Shown in pieces: positions 38,081 to 46,925 of a stretch of 64,000 nucleotides of DNA. This stretch comes from Burkholderiales bacterium. GTDB taxonomy: Bacteria; Pseudomonadota; Gammaproteobacteria; Burkholderiales; Casimicrobiaceae. Location of the stretch: contig JABTUF010000005.1 in NCBI GenBank assembly GCA_015075645.1, forward strand, positions 418,970 to 482,969, given 5' to 3'. Both the position numbers and the translations under genes were made by a program. The notes beneath the pieces were generated by a model that had not been told where the DNA came from, did no database searches, and saw nothing but the letters and a program-made list of their open reading frames with translations. Every line of letters begins with the position of its first letter. The first letter of the stretch is position 1.

Positions 38081-39508
38081 TCAGGCGTGCGAGGGCGCGA
38101 GGGCGGGAATCGGCGCCTCGACCGCGCTCGCCCCGCGCACCGTGCGCCAGGTGTTGTACGCCATCACGACCATGCCGGCGAGGAACAGGAGGCCGCCGAC
38201 CAGCCGGATCGCGTAGAACGGGTAGGTCGCCTTGACGCTCTCGACGAACGCGTAGGTCAGCGTGCCGTCCGGGTTGGTCGCGCGCCACATGAGGCCCTGC
38301 ATCACGCCGGCGATCCACATCGCGGCGATGTAGAGCACCACGCCCAGCGTCGCGACCCAGAAGTGCGCGGTGATGAGCCGCGTCGACCACATGGCGGTCT
38401 TGCCGAACATCCGCGGGATCACGTAGTAGATCGAGCCGATCGAGATGAACGCCACCCAGCCGAGCGCGCCCGAGTGGACGTGCCCGATCGTCCAGTCGGT
38501 GTAGTGCGAGAGCGCGTTGACCGTCTTGATCGACATCATCGGGCCCTCGAACGTGCTCATCCCGTAGAACGACAGCGACACGATCAGGAACTTGAGGATC
38601 GGATCGTCGCGCAGCTTGTGCCACGCGCCCGACAGCGTCATGATCCCGTTGATCATTCCGCCCCACGACGGCGCGAGCAGGATCAGCGAGAAGATCATCC
38701 CGAGCGACTGCGTCCAGTCCGGCAGCGCCGTGTAGTGCAGGTGGTGCGGGCCCGCCCACATGTAGGTGAAGATCAGCGCCCAGAAGTGGACGACGGAGAG
38801 CCGGTAGCTGTAGATCGGCCGTCCCGCCTGCTTGGGCACGAAGTAGTACATCATCCCGAGGAAGCCCGCGGTGAGGAAGAAGCCCACCGCGTTGTGGCCG
38901 TACCACCACTGCACCATCGCGTCCTGCACGCCCGCGTAGGCCGAGTAGGACTTGGTCAGCGTGACCGGGATCTCGGCGCTGTTCACGATGTGCAGGAGCG
39001 CGATCGTCAGGATGTAGCCGCCGTAGAACCAGTTGGCGACGTAGATGTGAGGCGTGCGGCGCTTCGCGATGGTTCCGAAGAACACCACGGCGTAGGCCAC
39101 CCAGACCGCGGTGATCAGGAGGTCGATCGGCCACTCGAGTTCGGCGTACTCCTTCGACGTGTTCATCCCCAGCGGCAGCGTGATCGCCGCGAGGACGATC
39201 ACCGCGGTCCAGCCCCAGAAGGTGAACGCCGCGAGGCCGTCGGAGAACAGGCGCACCTGGCAGGTGCGCTGCACGACGTAGTACGAGGTCGCGAAGAGCG
39301 CGGAGCCCCCGAACGCGAAGATCACCGCGTTGGTGTGCAGCGGACGTAGCCGTCCGTAGGACAGCCACGGGATGCCGAACGTGAGGTCGGGCCACAGAAG
39401 CTGGGCCGCGATCACCACGCCCACGAGCATGCCGACGATGCCCCAGACGACCGTCATGATCGCGAACTGGCGCACCACCCGGTAGTTGAACGTCGCTTCG
39501 TTGCCCAT
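38081..39508 (-). CDS. ccoN: cbb3 cytochrome oxidase catalytic subunit (CcoN)
   Basis: Catalytic haem-copper subunit of the high-affinity cbb3 oxidase, 475 residues and about twelve membrane helices. Conserved segments include [17 protein letters not shown] (haem ligand region), [25 protein letters not shown] (copper ligand and Tyr) and [16 protein letters not shown]. Also present is [16 protein letters not shown]. It is the first gene of the ccoNOQP block. An FNR box with a matched -10 lies 80-125 bases upstream, inside the ccoS coding region. Confidence 0.98.
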   Translation of the reverse strand: MGNEATFNYRVVRQFAIMTVVWGIVGMLVGVVIAAQLLWPDLTFGIPWLSYGRLRPLHTNAVIFAFGGSALFATSYYVVQRTCQVRLFSDGLAAFTFWGWTAVIVLAAITLPLGMNTSKEYAELEWPIDLLITAVWVAYAVVFFGTIAKRRTPHIYVANWFYGGYILTIALLHIVNSAEIPVTLTKSYSAYAGVQDAMVQWWYGHNAVGFFLTAGFLGMMYYFVPKQAGRPIYSYRLSVVHFWALIFTYMWAGPHHLHYTALPDWTQSLGMIFSLILLAPSWGGMINGIMTLSGAWHKLRDDPILKFLIVSLSFYGMSTFEGPMMSIKTVNALSHYTDWTIGHVHSGALGWVAFISIGSIYYVIPRMFGKTAMWSTRLITAHFWVATLGVVLYIAAMWIAGVMQGLMWRATNPDGTLTYAFVESVKATYPFYAIRLVGGLLFLAGMVVMAYNTWRTVRGASAVEAPIPALAPSHA

Positions 39509-39528
39509 CGCCCCCCCGCGTCAACGGG

Positions 39529-39813
39529 TCATCGTGGAAGTCGCCGGGCGGCCGCGGAAATCCCCGCCTTCGCGTCCGCCGTGGTGTGCATGTTACGCGC
39601 AGCCGGCGCGGTCGGGTTGACCGCGGTCAACCCGGCGTCCGGATCCGGCGCCGATCCCTCCGACGCGCTCGCGCCGTCGTCGTCCGCGAGAATGCGGTGC
39701 GCCGGGCCCTCGAGATCGTCGTACTGCCCGCTCTTCACGCTCCACGCGAAGACGACGCCGATCAGGGCGACCAGCACGAGCGACATCGGCACGAGCAGGA
39801 TCAGGATGTCCAT
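39529..39813 (-). CDS. ccoS: cbb3 oxidase maturation protein CcoS
   Basis: A 94-residue protein whose first half is the CcoS family: one membrane helix (MDILILLVPMSLVLVALIGVVF) followed by AWSVKSGQYDDLEGPAHRIL. CcoS is required for haem and copper insertion into the cbb3 oxidase. The tail after about residue 50 is a polar, Ala-rich extension, longer than usual, and its DNA carries a perfect FNR-type palindrome encoding LTAVNP. It overlaps the ccoI end by 13 bases. Confidence 0.93.
   Translation of the reverse strand: MDILILLVPMSLVLVALIGVVFAWSVKSGQYDDLEGPAHRILADDDGASASEGSAPDPDAGLTAVNPTAPAARNMHTTADAKAGISAAARRLPR
39590..39633 (-). promoter_or_regulatory. FNR-dependent promoter of ccoNOQP inside ccoS
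   Basis: The sequence TTGACCGCGGTCAA (39617-39630) sits in a 20-base perfect palindrome (39614-39633) and fits the FNR/Anr site TTGAT-N4-ATCAA. On the minus strand TAACAT (39590-39595) lies where a -10 box belongs if the site is centred at -41.5, the class II activator position. The resulting transcript would start about 75 bases before the ccoN ATG. The promoter lies within the 3' part of ccoS. Confidence 0.75.
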
Positions 39814-42305
39814 CGGCGACGCAGGGAGGGCAGGCGCGCGAGCCGCGCGGCGTTGCCGACCACGACGAGCGAACTCGCCGACATGCCGACGGCGGCCACG
39901 AGCGGCGTGACCAGCCCGAAGGCGGCGGCCGGAATCGCGACCGCATTGTAGAGCGCGGCCCAGCCGAGATTCCGGCGCACGACCGCCCGCGTGCGCCGCG
40001 CTTGCGCGATCGCGTCCGCGATGCGCTCGAGGCCGCCCGCGAGAATCACGACGTCGGAGGCGAGCTGCGCGACCGGCGTCGCCTGCGCGAGCGAGATCGA
40101 GACCTGCGCCTGCGCGAGCGGCGGCGCGTCGTTGACTCCGTCGCCGACCATCGCGACCACCGCGCCGTCGCGCTGCAACTCCGCGATCGCGCGCCGCTTG
40201 TCCTCGGGCGACCGGTCGCCCCGTGCATCGGCGATTCCGGCGGCGGACGCGAACGCCGCCGCCGCGCTCTCGCGATCGCCGGAGAGGACCGACACCTCGA
40301 CGTCCATCGCCGCGAGCCTCGCGACCATCGCCTCCGCGCCGTGGCGCAGGACGTCGCCCAGCGCGAAGAGCGCGATGAACCCGCGTTCGCCGCCGAGCGC
40401 CACGACGCTCGCGCGCGCGTCGACCGCACGTGCGAACGCTTCGAAGTCCGCGGGGGCCGCGCCCGCGATCGCCGCGACGAAGTCGGTGCGGCCGACACGC
40501 AGGCGTTCGCCCGCGACGACGCCCTCCACGCCCATGCCCGGCGTGTGCGCGAGCCCTTCGACGGCCGGCGCATCCGATGCGTCCGCCGCTCCGGCGTGCG
40601 CCGCCGCCAGCGCGCGCGCAACCGGATGCTCGGAGCGGGCTTCGAGCGCCGCGGCCAACGCCAGGACGTCGTTCCGGGTGCGGCCGGCCGCGATGCGAAG
40701 GTCCGCGAGCCGGACCGTGCCCTCGGTGAGCGTGCCGGTCTTGTCGAGCACCACGTGCGTGACGCGCGCGAGCGCCTCGAGCGCGTCGGGCCGCGCCAGC
40801 ACGATGCCGCGGCGTCCCAGCGCGCCCGCCGACGCCGCGATGGCGGACGGCGTGGCGAGCGACAGCGCGCAGGGACACGACACGACGAAGAGCGCGAAGG
40901 TCACCGGCAGCGCGCGCGACGGATCGATCGCGAGCCAGGCGAGCGCGCTCGCCGCGGCGGTCGCGAGGAGCCCGGCGACGAATCCCGCCGCGACCCGGTC
41001 GGCGAGGCGCGCGATGCGCGGGCGGGCCGACGCCGCGCGATCGGCGAGTCGCATGACGGACGCGAGTTCGGTACCTTCGCCCGCCGCGCTCACGCGCACG
41101 ACGAGCGGACGGTCGCGCGCCACCGCGCCGGCGAGCACGCGGTCGCCGGCGGCGCGCGGCCGCGGCCAGCTCTCGCCGGTCAGCATCGCCTCCTCGACCA
41201 GCGCTTCTCCGTCGACCACGCTGCCGTCGGCCGGGATCGTCGCGCCGGCGCGCACCAGCACGACGTCGCCCGGGGCGAGCCTCGCCGCATCGACGGTCGA
41301 GGTTCCGCGCGCGGGCCAGGCCTCGAAACGCTCGGCGACGCGCGGCAGCGCGCGTGCCGTGCGCTCGATCGCCTCGCCCGCCCGGTGGCGGACCGCGAGT
41401 TCGACCAGCCGCGCGACGAGCAGCAGCGCGATGAACATCGTGACCGAGTCGTAGTACACCGGCCCGCCCGCGCCCAGCGTCGACCACGCGCTCGCGATGA
41501 ACGCCCCGCCGACGCCGAGCGCCACCGGCACGTCCATGCCGAGGCGGCGATGCGAGAGGTCGCGCCACGCCCCGGCGAAGAACGGCCACCCGGCGTAGAA
41601 CACCGCCGGGATCGTCACGACGAGGCTCGCCCAGTCGAGGAGCCGCTGGTGCTCCGGCGCGATCGCCGTGTCGGAGACGTAGCCGGGCACCGCGAACATC
41701 ATCACCTGCATCATCGCGAGGAGCCCGATGCCGGCGCGCGTGACGAGCGTGCGCCGTTCGGCGCGCGCGAGGGCCTCGCGCCGCGAGGGGTCGTAGGGGT
41801 GCGCGCGATAGCCGATCCGCGCGATCGCCGCGACCAGCCGGTCGAGGTTCGTCTCCCGGCCGCGCCAGGCGACATGGAGTCGGTGCGTCGCGAAATTGAC
41901 GCCGGCCTGCACGACGCCCGGTTCGCGCGCGAGCCAGGATTCGAGGAGCCACACGCAGGCGCCGCAGGTGAGTCCGTCGACGAGGAGCGACGCCTCGCGC
42001 CGCTCGCCGTCGAGTTCGCGCACGAGGCCCGCGCCGCGGGCGCCCGCATTCCAGATGTGCCCGGACTCGACGTCCCGCGACGCGGGCGGCGTTCCGGTGC
42101 GCGTGGCGTAGTAGCGTTCGAGTCCGGCGCCCTCGATGGTTCGCGCGACCGCGAGGCAGCCGGCGCAGCAGAACGCGCGGTCGGCGCCCGCGACGCGCCC
42201 GCGCCGGGACGAACCGCGGGGCACCGGTTCGCCGCAGTGCCAGCACGCGGAGGAGGTCTCGCTCCCGTCGCGCGCTCGCGCACCGGCCGCGTGTTCGTTC
42301 GGCAT
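39801..42305 (-). CDS. ccoI: Copper-transporting P-type ATPase CcoI (FixI)
   Basis: An 834-residue P1B-type ATPase that supplies copper for cbb3 oxidase assembly. N-terminal cysteine motifs CWHCGEPVPRG and FCCAGC are followed by an HMA-like domain (LTCGACVWLLESWL), eight membrane helices with CPCALSLATPSA, the phosphorylation site DKTGTLTEGT and the hinge MVGDGVNDAPPLA. ATG 42305 gives MPNEHAAGAR; an upstream in-frame ATG would extend it by 38 poorly conserved residues through the FNR box region. Confidence 0.95.
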   Translation of the reverse strand: MPNEHAAGARARDGSETSSACWHCGEPVPRGSSRRGRVAGADRAFCCAGCLAVARTIEGAGLERYYATRTGTPPASRDVESGHIWNAGARGAGLVRELDGERREASLLVDGLTCGACVWLLESWLAREPGVVQAGVNFATHRLHVAWRGRETNLDRLVAAIARIGYRAHPYDPSRREALARAERRTLVTRAGIGLLAMMQVMMFAVPGYVSDTAIAPEHQRLLDWASLVVTIPAVFYAGWPFFAGAWRDLSHRRLGMDVPVALGVGGAFIASAWSTLGAGGPVYYDSVTMFIALLLVARLVELAVRHRAGEAIERTARALPRVAERFEAWPARGTSTVDAARLAPGDVVLVRAGATIPADGSVVDGEALVEEAMLTGESWPRPRAAGDRVLAGAVARDRPLVVRVSAAGEGTELASVMRLADRAASARPRIARLADRVAAGFVAGLLATAAASALAWLAIDPSRALPVTFALFVVSCPCALSLATPSAIAASAGALGRRGIVLARPDALEALARVTHVVLDKTGTLTEGTVRLADLRIAAGRTRNDVLALAAALEARSEHPVARALAAAHAGAADASDAPAVEGLAHTPGMGVEGVVAGERLRVGRTDFVAAIAGAAPADFEAFARAVDARASVVALGGERGFIALFALGDVLRHGAEAMVARLAAMDVEVSVLSGDRESAAAAFASAAGIADARGDRSPEDKRRAIAELQRDGAVVAMVGDGVNDAPPLAQAQVSISLAQATPVAQLASDVVILAGGLERIADAIAQARRTRAVVRRNLGWAALYNAVAIPAAAFGLVTPLVAAVGMSASSLVVVGNAARLARLPSLRRRWTS

Positions 42306-42380
42306 GTCCCGATTCTCGGCCGGCGGAGCATCCCCGGCAAGTCGAACGGACGCCGCACGTTCGCGCCACGGACACCCCGG

Positions 42381-42394
42381 TTGACCTTGGTCAA
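42381..42394 (+). promoter_or_regulatory. FNR box between ccoI and usp
   Basis: TTGACCTTGGTCAA is a near-perfect FNR/Anr palindrome in the divergent gap between ccoI and the universal stress protein gene. From the box centre, a weak -10 candidate (CTCAAT) sits at the class II distance on the plus strand. It therefore fits usp best, though it is also 76 bases from ccoI. Confidence 0.75.
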
Positions 42395-42448
42395 GGACCG
42401 GGGCATCGTGCAGGCTCAATCTTGACCGCTCACTGAACGGGAGTCGCC

Positions 42449-42892
42449 ATGTACAAGCACCTGCTCGTCGCCACCGACGGAACGCGCCTGTCGACCAAGG
42501 CGGTCATGCACGCGATCAGCCTCGCGAAACGGCTCGGCGCGAAGCTGACCGCGTTCTATGCCGCACCCGACTATCCGATCCCGATGTACGCCGACGGCAT
42601 CGTCTACGAGCCGGTGTCGAAGAAGGACTACGCGGCGGCGGTCGGCAAGGAAGCCGAGCGGATCCTCGCCGGCGCGGCGGCGAAGGCGAAGGCCGCGGGC
42701 GTCAGCTGCGCGACGGTCCATTCGATCGCGCCCGCCCCCTGGGAAGCGATCCTCGCCGCCGCGAAGAAGCAGAAGTGCGACGCGATCGTGATGGCCTCGC
42801 ACGGACGTCGCGGCGTGTCCGCGCTGCTGCTCGGCTCGGAGACGCAGAAGGTGCTGACGCACAGCAAGCTGCCGGTGATCGTCATCCGGTAG
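42449..42892 (+). CDS. Universal stress protein, UspA family
   Basis: A 147-residue single-domain Usp protein beginning MYKHLLVATDGTRLSTKAVMH. The ATP-binding signature ASHGRRGVSALLLGS (first Gly replaced by Ala) is near residues 117-131, followed by VLTHSKLPVIVIR. Located behind an FNR box and beside the cbb3 genes, it is probably induced in low oxygen, as several Usp proteins are. Confidence 0.93.
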   Translation: MYKHLLVATDGTRLSTKAVMHAISLAKRLGAKLTAFYAAPDYPIPMYADGIVYEPVSKKDYAAAVGKEAERILAGAAAKAKAAGVSCATVHSIAPAPWEAILAAAKKQKCDAIVMASHGRRGVSALLLGSETQKVLTHSKLPVIVIR

Positions 42893-42901
42893 TCCTTCGT
42901 C

Positions 42902-42959
42902 GGGCGCGGCGCCGCGGAGCCCCGCCTCCGCTTCGGCGCATGGGGGACGCGCCGCGCCC
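42902..42959 (+). terminator. Large hairpin after usp
   Basis: Ten-base arms GGGCGCGGCG (42902-42911) and CGCCGCGCCC (42950-42959) enclose an inner hairpin GCGGAG/CTCCGC (42914-42931). Very stable and ten bases past the usp stop, but without a U-run. Confidence 0.45.
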
Positions 42960-42985
42960 CACGGGCGGTGCGCGCGAAACTGCGC

Positions 42986-43014
42986 TAAAATCAAGGCTTT
43001 GCATTGACAAAGCC
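42986..43014 (+). promoter_or_regulatory. proS -10 box and leader hairpin
   Basis: TAAAAT (42986-42991) is a likely -10 box; no clear -35 is seen. Just after it, GGCTTTG (42995-43001) and CAAAGCC (43008-43014) can form a hairpin ending five bases before the proS ATG, so the ribosome-binding region would lie in or next to the stem. Confidence 0.4.
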
Positions 43015-43019
43015 CGCCG

Positions 43020-44732
43020 ATGCGCGTCTCGAAGTTCTACCTCAACACGCTGAAGGAAGCCCCCGCCGAGGCCGAGGTCACGAGCCAGAAGCTGATGCTG
43101 CGCTCGGGGATGATCAAGAAGGTTTCCTCGGGCATCTACAGCTGGCTGCCGCTCGGCCTCATCACGCTGCGCAAGACCGAGGCGATCGTGCGCGAGGAGA
43201 TGAACCGCGCGGGCGCGCTCGAATGCTACCTGCCGCACGTCATCCCCGCCGAGCTGTGGCAGGAAACCGGCCGCTGGGACAAGTTCGGCCCGCAGCTCCT
43301 CAAGATCCGCGACCGGCACGAGCGCGACTTCCTGTTCGGCCCGACGCACGAGGAACCGATCACCGACGTCATCCGCAAGGACGTGCGGAGCTACCGCCAG
43401 CTCCCGGTCAACCTCTACCAGATCCAGGTGAAGTTCCGCGACGAGATCCGCCCGCGCTTCGGCGTGATGCGCGGCCGCGAGTTCCTGATGAAGGACGCGT
43501 ACTCGTTCGACGCGGACCGCGACGGATTGATGACGAGCTACCGCGCGATGTACGACGCGTACGCGCGCATCTTCACGCGGCTGGGACTCAGGTTCCGCGC
43601 GGTGGAGGCCGACACCGGCGCGATCGGCGGTTTCGCCTCGCACGAGTTCCAGGTGCTCGCCGAGTCGGGCGAGGACGCGATCGCCTGGTGCCCGGCCTCC
43701 GACTACGCCGCGAACGTCGAGCAGGCCGAGGCGCTCGCCCCCGCCCGCGCGCGGCCCGCGCCCGTGGGCACGATGCGCAAGGTTCCGACGCCGACGCAAG
43801 AGACCTGCGAGGACGTCACCGCGCTCCTGGGATTGCCTCTGGCGCGCAGCGTGAAATGCCTGATGGTCGTGGCCGGCGAGCGCGTCCACATGCTGCTCGT
43901 GCGCGGCGACCACATGGGCAACGAGGTCAAGATCGGCAAGGTCGAAGGCCTCGCCGGCTGGCGCTGGGCGAGCGAATCCGAGATCGTCGAGGCGATGGGC
44001 TGTCGTCCCGGCTTCCTCGGCCCGGTGGGGCTTCCGTCCGGCGTGCCGCTCGTCGTCGACCGGACGGTGGCGGCGATGGGCGACTTCGTGTGCGGCGCGA
44101 ACGAGGCGGGATTCCACCTCGCGGACGTCAACTTCGGGCGCGACTGCCGCGAGCCCGATCTCGTCGCGGACCTTCGCAACGTCGTCGCCGGCGACCCCTC
44201 CCCCGACGGCAAGGGGCTGCTCGAGATCCTGCGCGGCATCGAGGTCGGCCACGTGTTCGCGCTCGGCACGCGCTACTCGAAGGACATGGGCGCGACCTAC
44301 CTCGACGCGGCGGGGCAGTCGCACCCGATCGAGATGGGCTGCTACGGCATCGGCGTGACCCGGGTCGTGGCCGCGGCCATCGAGCAGAACCACGACGACA
44401 AGGGCATCGCGTGGCCGGGAGCGATGGCCCCGTTCGCGGTGGCGATCGCCCCGATCGGGTACGACCGCAGCCCGGCCGTGCGGGAACTCGCCGACCGGTT
44501 GCATGACCAACTGACGGCCGAGGGGATCGAGGTCCTGCTGGACGACCGGGGCGAGCGTCCTGGCGTGATGTTTGCAGACCTCGAGCTGATCGGGATTCCC
44601 CACCGCATCACCATCGGCGACCGCGGGCTCAAGGAGGGCCGGGTCGAGTACCAGGGCCGGCGCGACGCGGCGCCGGTGTCCGTGCCGGTGGGCGAGATCG
44701 CGGCCTACGTGAAGGACAGGCTCGAGCATTGA
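43020..44732 (+). CDS. proS: Prolyl-tRNA synthetase
   Basis: Class II synthetase charging tRNA-Pro, 570 residues, the bacterial type with an editing (INS) domain between motifs 2 and 3. Motif 2 is [26 protein letters not shown] (about 138-163) and motif 3 [13 protein letters not shown]. The INS domain spans about 225-400 ([22 protein letters not shown]) and the anticodon-binding domain is C-terminal. It begins [18 protein letters not shown]. It heads a compact plus-strand series: the lytic transglycosylase starts two bases after its stop. Confidence 0.98.
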   Translation: MRVSKFYLNTLKEAPAEAEVTSQKLMLRSGMIKKVSSGIYSWLPLGLITLRKTEAIVREEMNRAGALECYLPHVIPAELWQETGRWDKFGPQLLKIRDRHERDFLFGPTHEEPITDVIRKDVRSYRQLPVNLYQIQVKFRDEIRPRFGVMRGREFLMKDAYSFDADRDGLMTSYRAMYDAYARIFTRLGLRFRAVEADTGAIGGFASHEFQVLAESGEDAIAWCPASDYAANVEQAEALAPARARPAPVGTMRKVPTPTQETCEDVTALLGLPLARSVKCLMVVAGERVHMLLVRGDHMGNEVKIGKVEGLAGWRWASESEIVEAMGCRPGFLGPVGLPSGVPLVVDRTVAAMGDFVCGANEAGFHLADVNFGRDCREPDLVADLRNVVAGDPSPDGKGLLEILRGIEVGHVFALGTRYSKDMGATYLDAAGQSHPIEMGCYGIGVTRVVAAAIEQNHDDKGIAWPGAMAPFAVAIAPIGYDRSPAVRELADRLHDQLTAEGIEVLLDDRGERPGVMFADLELIGIPHRITIGDRGLKEGRVEYQGRRDAAPVSVPVGEIAAYVKDRLEH

Positions 44733-44733
44733 C

Positions 44734-45381
44734 ATGATTCGGCGGATGCATCGTTGCGTTGCCTGCGCGCTCGTCGCGCTGGCGGCGTTCGTGCCGCTGG
44801 CCGCGCACGCCGGGGCGCAGGCCGAGGAGGCGCTCGCGCCCTCGGTCGCGACCGTCCTGTCGCGCGCGATCTCCGATCGGCCGGTGCCCGCGGACTGGGG
44901 CGAGCGGCCCGATGCGAAGGCCTGGATCGACGACATGTCGAAGCGCCTCGCCGCGCGCGTGCCAAACGACGACGAGCGCCGCGAACTCCTGCGCACCGTC
45001 CACTACGAGGCGGTGCGCGCCGGGGTCGACCCGCAACTCGTCCTCGGCGTCATCCACCACGAGAGCGGCTTCAAGAAATACGCGGTTTCGATCGCCGACG
45101 CGCGCGGCTACATGCAAGTGATGCCGTTCTGGACCCGCCTCATCGGCAGCCCGGGACACAACCTGTTCCACCTGCGCACCAACCTCCGCTACGGCTGCGT
45201 GATCCTGCGCCACTACATCGACCGCGAAGGCGGCGACCTGTACCGCGCGCTCGGCCGCTACAACGGCAGTCTCGGCAAGCCCGAGTATCCCGGCGCGGTG
45301 CTGGCCGCGATGCAGCGCTATTCCGCCGCAGCGGCGCCGGTCACGCTCGGCGCGAGCGTCGCGATTCCCACGCTGCGGTGA
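44734..45381 (+). CDS. Lytic transglycosylase (SLT domain)
   Basis: A 215-residue periplasmic murein lytic transglycosylase. Signal peptide about 1-26 (ending LAAHAGA). The SLT domain contains the catalytic glutamate E110 in GVIHHESGFKKYAVS, the conserved GYMQVMPFW and the later ALGRYNGSLGKPEYP. ATG 44734 or 44746 are both possible. Its stop overlaps the gluQ start as GTGA. Confidence 0.94.
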   Translation: MIRRMHRCVACALVALAAFVPLAAHAGAQAEEALAPSVATVLSRAISDRPVPADWGERPDAKAWIDDMSKRLAARVPNDDERRELLRTVHYEAVRAGVDPQLVLGVIHHESGFKKYAVSIADARGYMQVMPFWTRLIGSPGHNLFHLRTNLRYGCVILRHYIDREGGDLYRALGRYNGSLGKPEYPGAVLAAMQRYSAAAAPVTLGASVAIPTLR

Positions 45382-46298
45382 CGAGCGCGAACCGGCCGCA
45401 GGTCGGGCGCTTCGCCCCTTCCCCCACCGGAGCGCTGCACTTCGGATCGCTCGTGGCCGCGCTGGCGAGCCGTTGCGACGCGCGCGCCGCCGGCGGACGC
45501 TGGCTCGTGCGCGTCGACGACCTCGACGAACCCCGCTCCGTTGCGGGCGCGGAAGCCGACATCCTCGCCACGCTCGCGCGCTACGGTTTCGCCGCCGACG
45601 GCCCGGTCGTGCGCCAGTCCGCGCGCCGCGCGCACCACGATGCCGCGCTCGCGCGCCTCGCGGCGGACGGCCGCCTGTTCGAGTGCGCCTGCACGCGGCG
45701 CGAACTCGAGGATGCGCCGATGTCCGCGACCGGCGAGCGCATCTATCCGGGCACCTGCCGCGGCGGCGTGCCGGCCGACCGCGCCGCGCGTGCGCAACGC
45801 GCGCTGCGGATGCGCGTCGCCGGCGCGACGATCGCGTTCCACGACCGCCTGCAGGGCGAGCGGGCGCAGGACCTCGCGCGCGAGGTGGGCGACTTCGTCG
45901 TGCGCCGCGCGGACGGCGTCGCGGCCTACCAGCTCGCGGTGGTCGTCGACGACGATGCGCAGGGCGTCACCTCGGTCGTGCGCGGTGCGGACCTCCTCGC
46001 CTCGACGCCGCGCCAGATCCATCTGCAGCGCGCGCTCGGCATCGCGTCCCCCGCCTACCTGCACGTGCCGGTCGCGATCGACGCGTCGGGCGACAAGCTC
46101 TCGAAGCAGACCGGTGCGCGCGCCCTGCCCGACGATCCGCTTCCCGCGCTCGTCGAGGCCTGGCGGTTCCTCGACCAGATCCCGATGGCGCCGCGCACCG
46201 TCGGCGAGTTCTGGGAGCGGGCCATCGCCGCATGGTCCCCGGCCCGGCTGCCGCCGACCGCGATGCTGCCGGCGCCGCGATCGGCGTACCGGCTATAA
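45378..46298 (+). CDS. gluQ: Glutamyl-Q tRNA(Asp) synthetase
   Basis: GluQRS is a truncated glutamyl-tRNA synthetase that glutamylates queuosine in tRNA-Asp. The 306 residues have the class I signature APSPTGALHFGSLVAAL, the zinc site CACTRRE with YPGTCR, and a KMSKS-like DKLSKQTGA; the anticodon-binding domain is absent, as expected. GTG 45378 overlaps the transglycosylase stop. queG, another queuosine gene, lies at 56.8 kb in this window. The stop codon overlaps a TATAAT sequence. Confidence 0.94.
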   Translation: MTSANRPQVGRFAPSPTGALHFGSLVAALASRCDARAAGGRWLVRVDDLDEPRSVAGAEADILATLARYGFAADGPVVRQSARRAHHDAALARLAADGRLFECACTRRELEDAPMSATGERIYPGTCRGGVPADRAARAQRALRMRVAGATIAFHDRLQGERAQDLAREVGDFVVRRADGVAAYQLAVVVDDDAQGVTSVVRGADLLASTPRQIHLQRALGIASPAYLHVPVAIDASGDKLSKQTGARALPDDPLPALVEAWRFLDQIPMAPRTVGEFWERAIAAWSPARLPPTAMLPAPRSAYRL

Positions 46299-46299
46299 T
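46294..46299 (+). promoter_or_regulatory. Candidate -10 box before the proteasome homologue
   Basis: A perfect TATAAT overlaps the gluQ stop codon and lies 54 bases before the start of the proteasome homologue. No clear -35 is visible. Confidence 0.4.
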
Positions 46300-46352
46300 T
46301 CCGTCCCCGCCGTGTTCCGGGCGCGCGTGCGCGCGACCGCCGTATTCCCCGC

Positions 46353-46925
46353 ATGACCACCCTCGTCGCCGTGCGCAAGCACGATGAAATCGTCATCGCC
46401 GCCGACTCGCTCACGACCTTCGGCGACCTCAAGCTCGCCGCGCCGTTCGACCGCAGTCCCGAGAAGATCGTCCGCTACCGCGACACGTACCTCGGCCTGT
46501 GCGGCTCGGCCGCGCACCAGCTCGTGTTCGAGAGCCTGCTCGCCTCCCGCGAGGACCTCGACTTCACCGGACGCATCGCCATCTTCGACACGCTGCGCAA
46601 GCTCCATCCGGTGCTGAAGGACCAGCACTTCCTCAACCCCAAGGAGGAGGACGACGACCCCTACGAGTCCACGCAGATCACCGCACTCATCGCCAACGGG
46701 CACGGCATCTTCGGCGTCTACTCGATGCGCGAGGTGTTCGAGTACACGCGGTTCTGGGCGGTCGGCTCCGGCCGCGAGTTCGCGCTGGGCGCGATGCACG
46801 CGCTCTACCCGCGCCTCAAGACCGCCGAGGCGGTCGCGCGCGCCGGCATCGAAGCGGGCGCGACCTTCGACCGGAACTCGTCGCTGCCGCTGTCGCTCCA
46901 CGTGGTGAAGGCGCGCGGCGGATGA
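46353..46925 (+). CDS. Betaproteobacterial proteasome homologue (HslV-like Ntn hydrolase)
   Basis: A 190-residue Ntn-hydrolase of the proteasome beta-subunit superfamily. After removal of Met1 the chain begins TTLVAVRKHDEIVIAADS, with Thr1 as nucleophile and Asp17 in its usual place. LGLCGSAAHQLVFESLL and a later AVGSGREFALGAM (like the GSGG/YALAA segment of HslV) complete the fold. This branch, known as BPH, is distinct from HslV and from Anbu and occurs in betaproteobacteria. No HslU-like ATPase is next to it. Its stop overlaps the hslO start (ATGA), linking it to redox chaperone genes. In databases it is often mislabelled. Confidence 0.85.
   Translation: MTTLVAVRKHDEIVIAADSLTTFGDLKLAAPFDRSPEKIVRYRDTYLGLCGSAAHQLVFESLLASREDLDFTGRIAIFDTLRKLHPVLKDQHFLNPKEEDDDPYESTQITALIANGHGIFGVYSMREVFEYTRFWAVGSGREFALGAMHALYPRLKTAEAVARAGIEAGATFDRNSSLPLSLHVVKARGG

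Noticed and set aside
46353..46925. HslV identity for the Ntn hydrolase
   Set aside because: Length, insertion before the EKIVRY segment and absence of hslU fit the BPH branch better; HslV would normally be next to hslU.
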